A DNA stretch of 64,000 bases, taken from the NCBI GenBank assembly GCA_963693085.1, contig OY856410.1:887977835-888041834 (forward strand). The letters are read 5' to 3'. This stretch comes from Alisma plantago-aquatica. Lineage: Eukaryota; Streptophyta; Magnoliopsida; Alismatales; Alismataceae. Below the pieces are notes generated by a model. It searched no databases, was not told the DNA's origin, and was given only the letters and a program-made list of their open reading frames with translations. Positions 59,301 to 64,000 of the stretch are shown here, piece after piece; position 1 is the first letter of the stretch, and each line of letters opens with the position of its first letter. The position numbers and the translations under genes were made by a program.

Positions 59301-62212
59301 ACCACTAAGCACAAGCATAGTGAGGGAGTAATTTAGAGAGAGTAGCATGTAATAAAAAGCATAAAGAAGTGTAATAATAGGGTAGGTTTAGTGTTATATA
59401 AATCGCCTTAAGAAGATCACCACCAAAGCTTCAAGCACACGATCCAAGGGTTAGCAAAGCTCCACCAAAAGATCCACACTCAGCCTCAAGAGCACCTCAA
59501 GAAAAAGGGAAACACAAAGGTCAAAGGGCAGCTCAAGAAAGAACAAAAGAAACTCTTTGATGAACCAAAGAGAAAAGGGGAAAAGATAGGAGAAATCCTC
59601 TTCACACTTGGGTATACCTTGTCAAGACATGGTCTAGGACCCTAGTGATGAGGAGTCTCTCTCCCAAATGACCACCATGGGAGAACCATAGTCTAAGGCC
59701 GAGAAAAGAGAAGGAGATGAAGGTAGGATATCAAAGGAACATCAACTTAGAAGGTAAGCACTTACCAAAGATGGGAGATGACCAAGGATCACCACAAGCA
59801 CCACATGCAAGGGATGAACCACCTCCAAGGCACCAAGAACACTCCTTTCTCCACTAAGATCCAAGTATGAGCACAAGAGAAGGGAGGAAGAAGATGACCG
59901 AAAAGAACCACTTTTATGGAGAGAAGAGGGTTCATATAGAAAAGGAAGAGGGAGGTAAGACAAAGGATGAGGTGTCAACAAGATAGGGCTCCAAAGAGAT
60001 GTGTGTCCACTAAAAGGACCAACATACATCCACATGCAACCACTTAAACACAATATGCAAGACATGGTGATACACTCTAGGTAGTGTCTTGACCACCCAA
60101 ACAACTCCACCCTTTATGTTGTGACCACAACACACCAATGGGGCTCCATGGTCGCGACACACCCTAACAACACCACTAGGTCGCGACACCAAGACCACCA
60201 CAAGCAACCTAGGTCAAAATACACCTCTCTAAGTCTTTTTCTCGACCCAAGACAACCTTGGTCACAACCACCACACCAAGGGGAAGTGTCTTGACTGCAA
60301 CACCCCCTAAACAAGCCTTAGGTCACAACCTAGGTCGAGACAAACCACCAAAGGTCACAAAATCAAAGCACACCAACCCTGGGAAACCCTAATCACCACT
60401 AAGGATGACACCACTCAACCAAGGGTCAAACAAAGCGCCCCAAAGCAACACACTCTATATCATGAAGCCAGGAGAGAGAATGAACACTCTAGAGGTGGAA
60501 CATCGACCCCCTATATTGGGTAAATTGCAATTTGCACCAAAACTAGCACATCAAGCACAAACATCATCCAAACATGCTCAAACTTGAAACTTAAGAACAA
60601 CACAAGCCCTAATAAAATCTTAAAATATTAGAGAAAGGTTCTAAGCACATTATTAAGATAAGGCAAATATGGTTACCCCAAAACTCAGGTTAGGGTCATT
60701 ACAAATAGCATGAAGAGTCCACATAACAATAGAGGGATTCACGTAGAAGCAAAAGGAATGCCACATATCAACAGTAAATAGTAGCATAAAGATCCATATA
60801 GAAACTTAACTAAATTCCTCCTCTTCTCTTCTCCATCTCATATGTTCCCTCTACTCATCATCCTCTATTCTCCCTCTCACGCCAACCACAAAAAAAGTCA
60901 AGAGAGATGTTGGGGTGGAGAGTAAAAAATAATGGCAGAGGTAGTGTTTATGTAGGCAAATATGTGAAATAGGTAACCAACAACTCAAGTCAATGTGTAA
61001 CATGACTCATTTATATAGATCCAAGTAGGGAAAATGAATGGATCTCTTTACAACCCAAAAATATAAAAAAAATGAACCAGGTTAAAAATTGTAGGAATTG
61101 ATTATGATTAGGTAGAATATGTATATGAGTGGTAGTTCAAGTATTGAGGAGGCTAGAAATATGTATGTAGGGATAGAAAGGATGGGGGAGTTAAAGAACA
61201 TAAGAAATCTAAAATTGTAGGGAAAAAAGATAGGTGTTGTTGGTAAGGATAAAGATAGGGACTCGCCATGCTTAGAAACCTCCGCCATGTTATAGAATCA
61301 TTGTATATGATATAGCACGCCGAGATGTAGTAGTAGTAGTATATGATACATCATGTCAGTAAACACGCACATCGTGTTAGTTCACAGATCCCAAGGTAGA
61401 TTTTGGATAGAAAGCAGGTGACACGTCGTGTTTGTTTGCAACACATCGTTTCATTAGGCAAATTTTGTGAACCAAGTCATGGACAAAGTAGAACACCATC
61501 TACACATCGTGTCAAGAAGCAACACGTCGTGTCAAGAAGCAACACGTCATGTTAGTGGAAAAAAAATAGCAGAAAAAATCCCAGAGACAAAGGCAAAAGG
61601 TGGATAAATCCTTCTAGATCTTCATCATTGAAATATAGAGATGATAAAACCCTAATATCAGTAGAAAAGGGATATATTTATCCAAGATTTGGGATTATAT
61701 CTCAAAAGATGTGACATGGAGGATGAAGGTGTTGTAGATAAACATTAGATTAGATGGCGAAAATTTAGATCTGTAGAAATGCAGATCGGTAGAGATATAG
61801 ATGACGATAGTGTAAATCTATAGAGGTGTAGATCAATAGAAATGTAGATGATGGTGGTGTGGACCAATAAAGATGTTGATATGTAGAGATGTAGACAAAT
61901 AGAGATGCATATGACAGGGGTGTAGATCTACATAGATGTAGGTGACGATGACAAATAGGGTAGCAGTGGTGGATCCATAAGCAAACAATATCTATGGAGG
62001 CATGAAGGCCCTTGTAGATATGGTACCAATAACTTCAAAGTGGATGCTTTTTGTTGATTTGATGGAGATGCTCCATGGAAATGGATCCAAGAAGAAGTAG
62101 TGGTAGGAGATCCCTACAAACAACCAAGCAATGTCTAGTGGAAACTGTCGATATAAGGGGAGTCTTTTCTCCTTTGTGTTCTCTCTCTCTCTCTGGGTTG
62201 GGGATGACATAA

Positions 62213-62424
62213 GAAATCATGCTCTAATACCACGTGGAATAATAATAATATGGGGAATTCTCCTTGGTGTAAATATTTTCTTATATTGATAGAAGGGCCC
62301 CACTCTCCTATAATTAGGATAAGGGGGAAGCGTACAGACTCAAGGCAAACCCTAATGGGCAAAGACACAATTCGGCCAATATTACAAATAGACCCAATTA
62401 ACTAATTAAATATACTATATAACA
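62213..62424 (-). repeat. 5' LTR (62235-62424) and primer binding site of the non-autonomous element
   Basis: The LTR reads TGGAATAAT to TATATAACA on the plus strand. The primer binding site TGGTATTAGAGC is on the minus strand beside it (about 62221-62232). Confidence 0.8.
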
Positions 62425-62780
62425 ATGTGAAACAATCCATAGGCTTCCAATTGTTGTAGAACTAAGAGTAATTTAATGACGAATCTCTCTTGCCAATACA
62501 ATGTTAACATGTGTTCTTATTGAGCATAAATCCTTTGCGTAATGTTCTTTATATTATCCATTTTCCATGTAGGCATTTTTTTGGGTTTAAGGCACCACGT
62601 GGACCATGTACCATATGTTCTAATACCATCTTATGGATATGTGGATTCAATCTAGTCATAAACATCCATTGTTGTTATCTTTTGTTTTTTATACTATGTT
62701 AAGGAAATGTGCATGTGGTAGTCCTCCTTTTGACATTGTAAGAAGATTCCATGTAATCCAAAGGTAAATCCTACAAATTC
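62425..62780. other. no gene seen
   Basis: AT-rich sequence between the LTR element and the gag relic. Part may belong to the relic's upstream gag region, but no motif supports this. Confidence 0.4.
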
Positions 62781-62789
62781 TAGTCTTAT

Positions 62790-63720
62790 TACTCCACCTG
62801 GTGCTTCAAATGTGTAAATGAGGGTCACTTCAAGGATAATTTCCCACAAGGCAAAGTACCCATCATTGCAAGATAGGGGAAGAGAATAATAAGGATAAGG
62901 AGAAATGACACAAAATCTTTGGGGGTTCATCCTACTCAGGTGAAGATTTTAGTGGAAGCTCTAGTGAAAGTGAGGTATGGGAATGCCATTTCTCTCTCAT
63001 GGTAAGTTTAGATGAAGATTCAAATGTGGTAAACTTGAACTCTTTAGATAGAGAATTGTTAGTTGAAATTATTCATGCCACTCATGCCTCTTTTAACTCT
63101 ACTAAGCATAAGAAGAAAAGTTTGCTAAGATTTTTGACAACTTGCATGATGGAAAGATAATCTCAACATGCTAACATTTTCTTACAAAATGACATTGAAC
63201 ATATCCAAAAGCTTTATCAAGAACCTGAACTAATATTCAATTATGTTGAGATAGAAAATAATGTGTATCTTAGACAAATAGATTCTTGTAAACTTGGAAG
63301 TGCTAGCCTTCTTGTTATAATTAATTTTTTAGAATCTCAAAACTTGTATGTCTAGTTCAAATGAATATCATCTAAGATTATTGTTTATCTTATTGTTGGT
63401 GTTGATGTTATCAAAATTAAACATGAGGATAAAGACTTCGTTTTGCAAGGAACATATATCGAGAAATAGTATTTTTTTAAGATTACTATGCTTGAGAATG
63501 AAATGCTTTCTTTCTTGTTAAAATCAATGTTCTTAAATGTTGTTCAATTTCTACTAATCGAGATAATGATGCTTCTCTTCATGTTGAAAATGATTCTCAT
63601 ATGACTAAATCCCTTTACTTAGAGGCTGATATTTTGCATGAAATGGATGATATAAATCAATTCTCTTCTACTACTACTTCTCTCATGCATAGTAATCATA
63701 TTTTGAGATCCTCTTTGTAA
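62790..63720 (+). pseudogene. retrotransposon gag relic with zinc knuckle
   Basis: WCFKCVNEGHFKDNF is a CX2CX4HX4C zinc knuckle whose last Cys has become Phe. After stops and a frame change comes an acidic, Ser-rich stretch (EDFSGSSSESEVWECHFSLM), then a helical Leu/Glu-rich region (DRELLVEIIHATHASF, NDIEHIQKLYQEPELIF). The layout resembles the C-terminal gag part of some plant Copia elements. No protease or pol motif follows before 64000. Heavily decayed. Confidence 0.5.
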
Positions 63721-64000
63721 AGTGTTGACACCCCATTTTTTCTCACTCGACAGAACTTCACGATTAATGCAATTTTTTTTGGCTAATGATGGAGTCATTC
63801 CATATTCCAACCATTTTTCACATTTATAATTTTATCTACAACATTCCACATGTATTCACATATTTAATTCGTCCATCTACACCCACTCTCAATTAATTTT
63901 GGCCTTTTTATAAACAAACCTTCTTTTTAGACTGAAAATGCAATTTTCTCTTCACTTCTTATTTTTACAAAAATCTTTTTCATAATTTGCTCAACTAAAT

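Larger units (their letters stand above)
55763..60703 (-). mobile_element. probable giant solo LTR (about 4.9 kb) nested in the non-autonomous element
   Basis: Starts TGTGACGCCCC and ends GGGTCATTACA on the plus strand (TG...CA), flanked on both sides by AATAG (55758-55762 and 60704-60708). Read on the minus strand it runs TGTAATGACCC to GGGGCGTCACA, the kind of ends found on Tekay/Del-type Gypsy LTRs. I see no internal LTR copy, primer site or pol motif, so a solo LTR fits best. It contains a MITE (56037-56304) and a region (58440-60350) rich in GGTCGCGAC-like and CCACCAAGG words, with no credible coding frame. Confidence 0.7.
54695..62424 (-). mobile_element. non-autonomous LTR retrotransposon with a nested insertion
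   Basis: LTRs at 54695-54895 and 62235-62424 are in direct orientation. Next to the first is a polypurine tract (minus-strand CCAACTTGAGGGGGAG). Next to the second is TGGTATTAGAGC, an initiator-tRNA-type primer binding site, so the element reads on the minus strand. Flanks TTGTG and ATGTG may be a target duplication with one change. Removing the nested 4.9-kb insertion leaves about 2.8 kb with no gag or pol frame, so it depends on another element. LTRs differ at many sites, so it is old. Confidence 0.78.

Noticed and set aside
59742..60314. Minus-strand frames with Cys/Trp-rich products
   Set aside because: They lie inside the solo LTR, overlap in three frames and have no domain; they come from the GGTCGCGAC-rich sequence.

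Overview
This window is nuclear DNA from a flowering plant. It is AT-rich and intron-rich, holds only one recognisable cellular gene, and is otherwise filled with transposable elements in several states of decay. The gene's GC-rich first exon and its overall sequence would fit a non-grass monocot or a basal angiosperm, but I cannot fix the species.

The cellular gene is EFG1, an 18S rRNA-processing factor, on the minus strand. Its eight proposed exons join in frame at GT-AG boundaries and run from 46501 down to 11073. Exons 1-4 are compact (46501-45219), exon 5 is at 41292-41406, and exons 6-8 lie about 29.4 kb further on at 11887-11073. The giant intron (11888-41291) carries, in order, a Tourist-like MITE, an RTE-type LINE 3' end, an AAATTTCG-type repeat, a long L1-type LINE, a decayed Myb/GRF-finger module, a structurally complete Copia retrotransposon with matching target-site duplications, two further copies of the AAATTTCG repeat in the other orientation, and a duplicated segment holding plastid 23S rDNA. 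Exon 7 contains an in-frame 30-bp minisatellite of about 11 units, which adds roughly 110 residues to the protein's C-terminal part.

Left of EFG1 (305-5513, minus strand) is a PIF/Harbinger-type cluster: a two-exon Myb/SANT-like accessory gene and a two-exon DDE transposase, each broken by one in-frame stop, followed by two small GRF-like zinc-finger genes, a second Myb/SANT-like gene and a small acidic gene. The last four modules recur in the same order, more decayed and on the plus strand, at 24558-27549 inside the EFG1 intron. This conserved linkage is the most unusual thing here.

Right of EFG1 (46.5-64 kb) I see no cellular gene. It holds three foldback MITE-like loci embedded in (TA)n arrays, an old L1-type reverse transcriptase relic, and a non-autonomous LTR element (54695-62424) interrupted by a ~4.9-kb sequence with TG...CA ends and an AATAG target-site duplication, best read as a giant solo LTR. 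A retrotransposon gag relic lies near the right edge.
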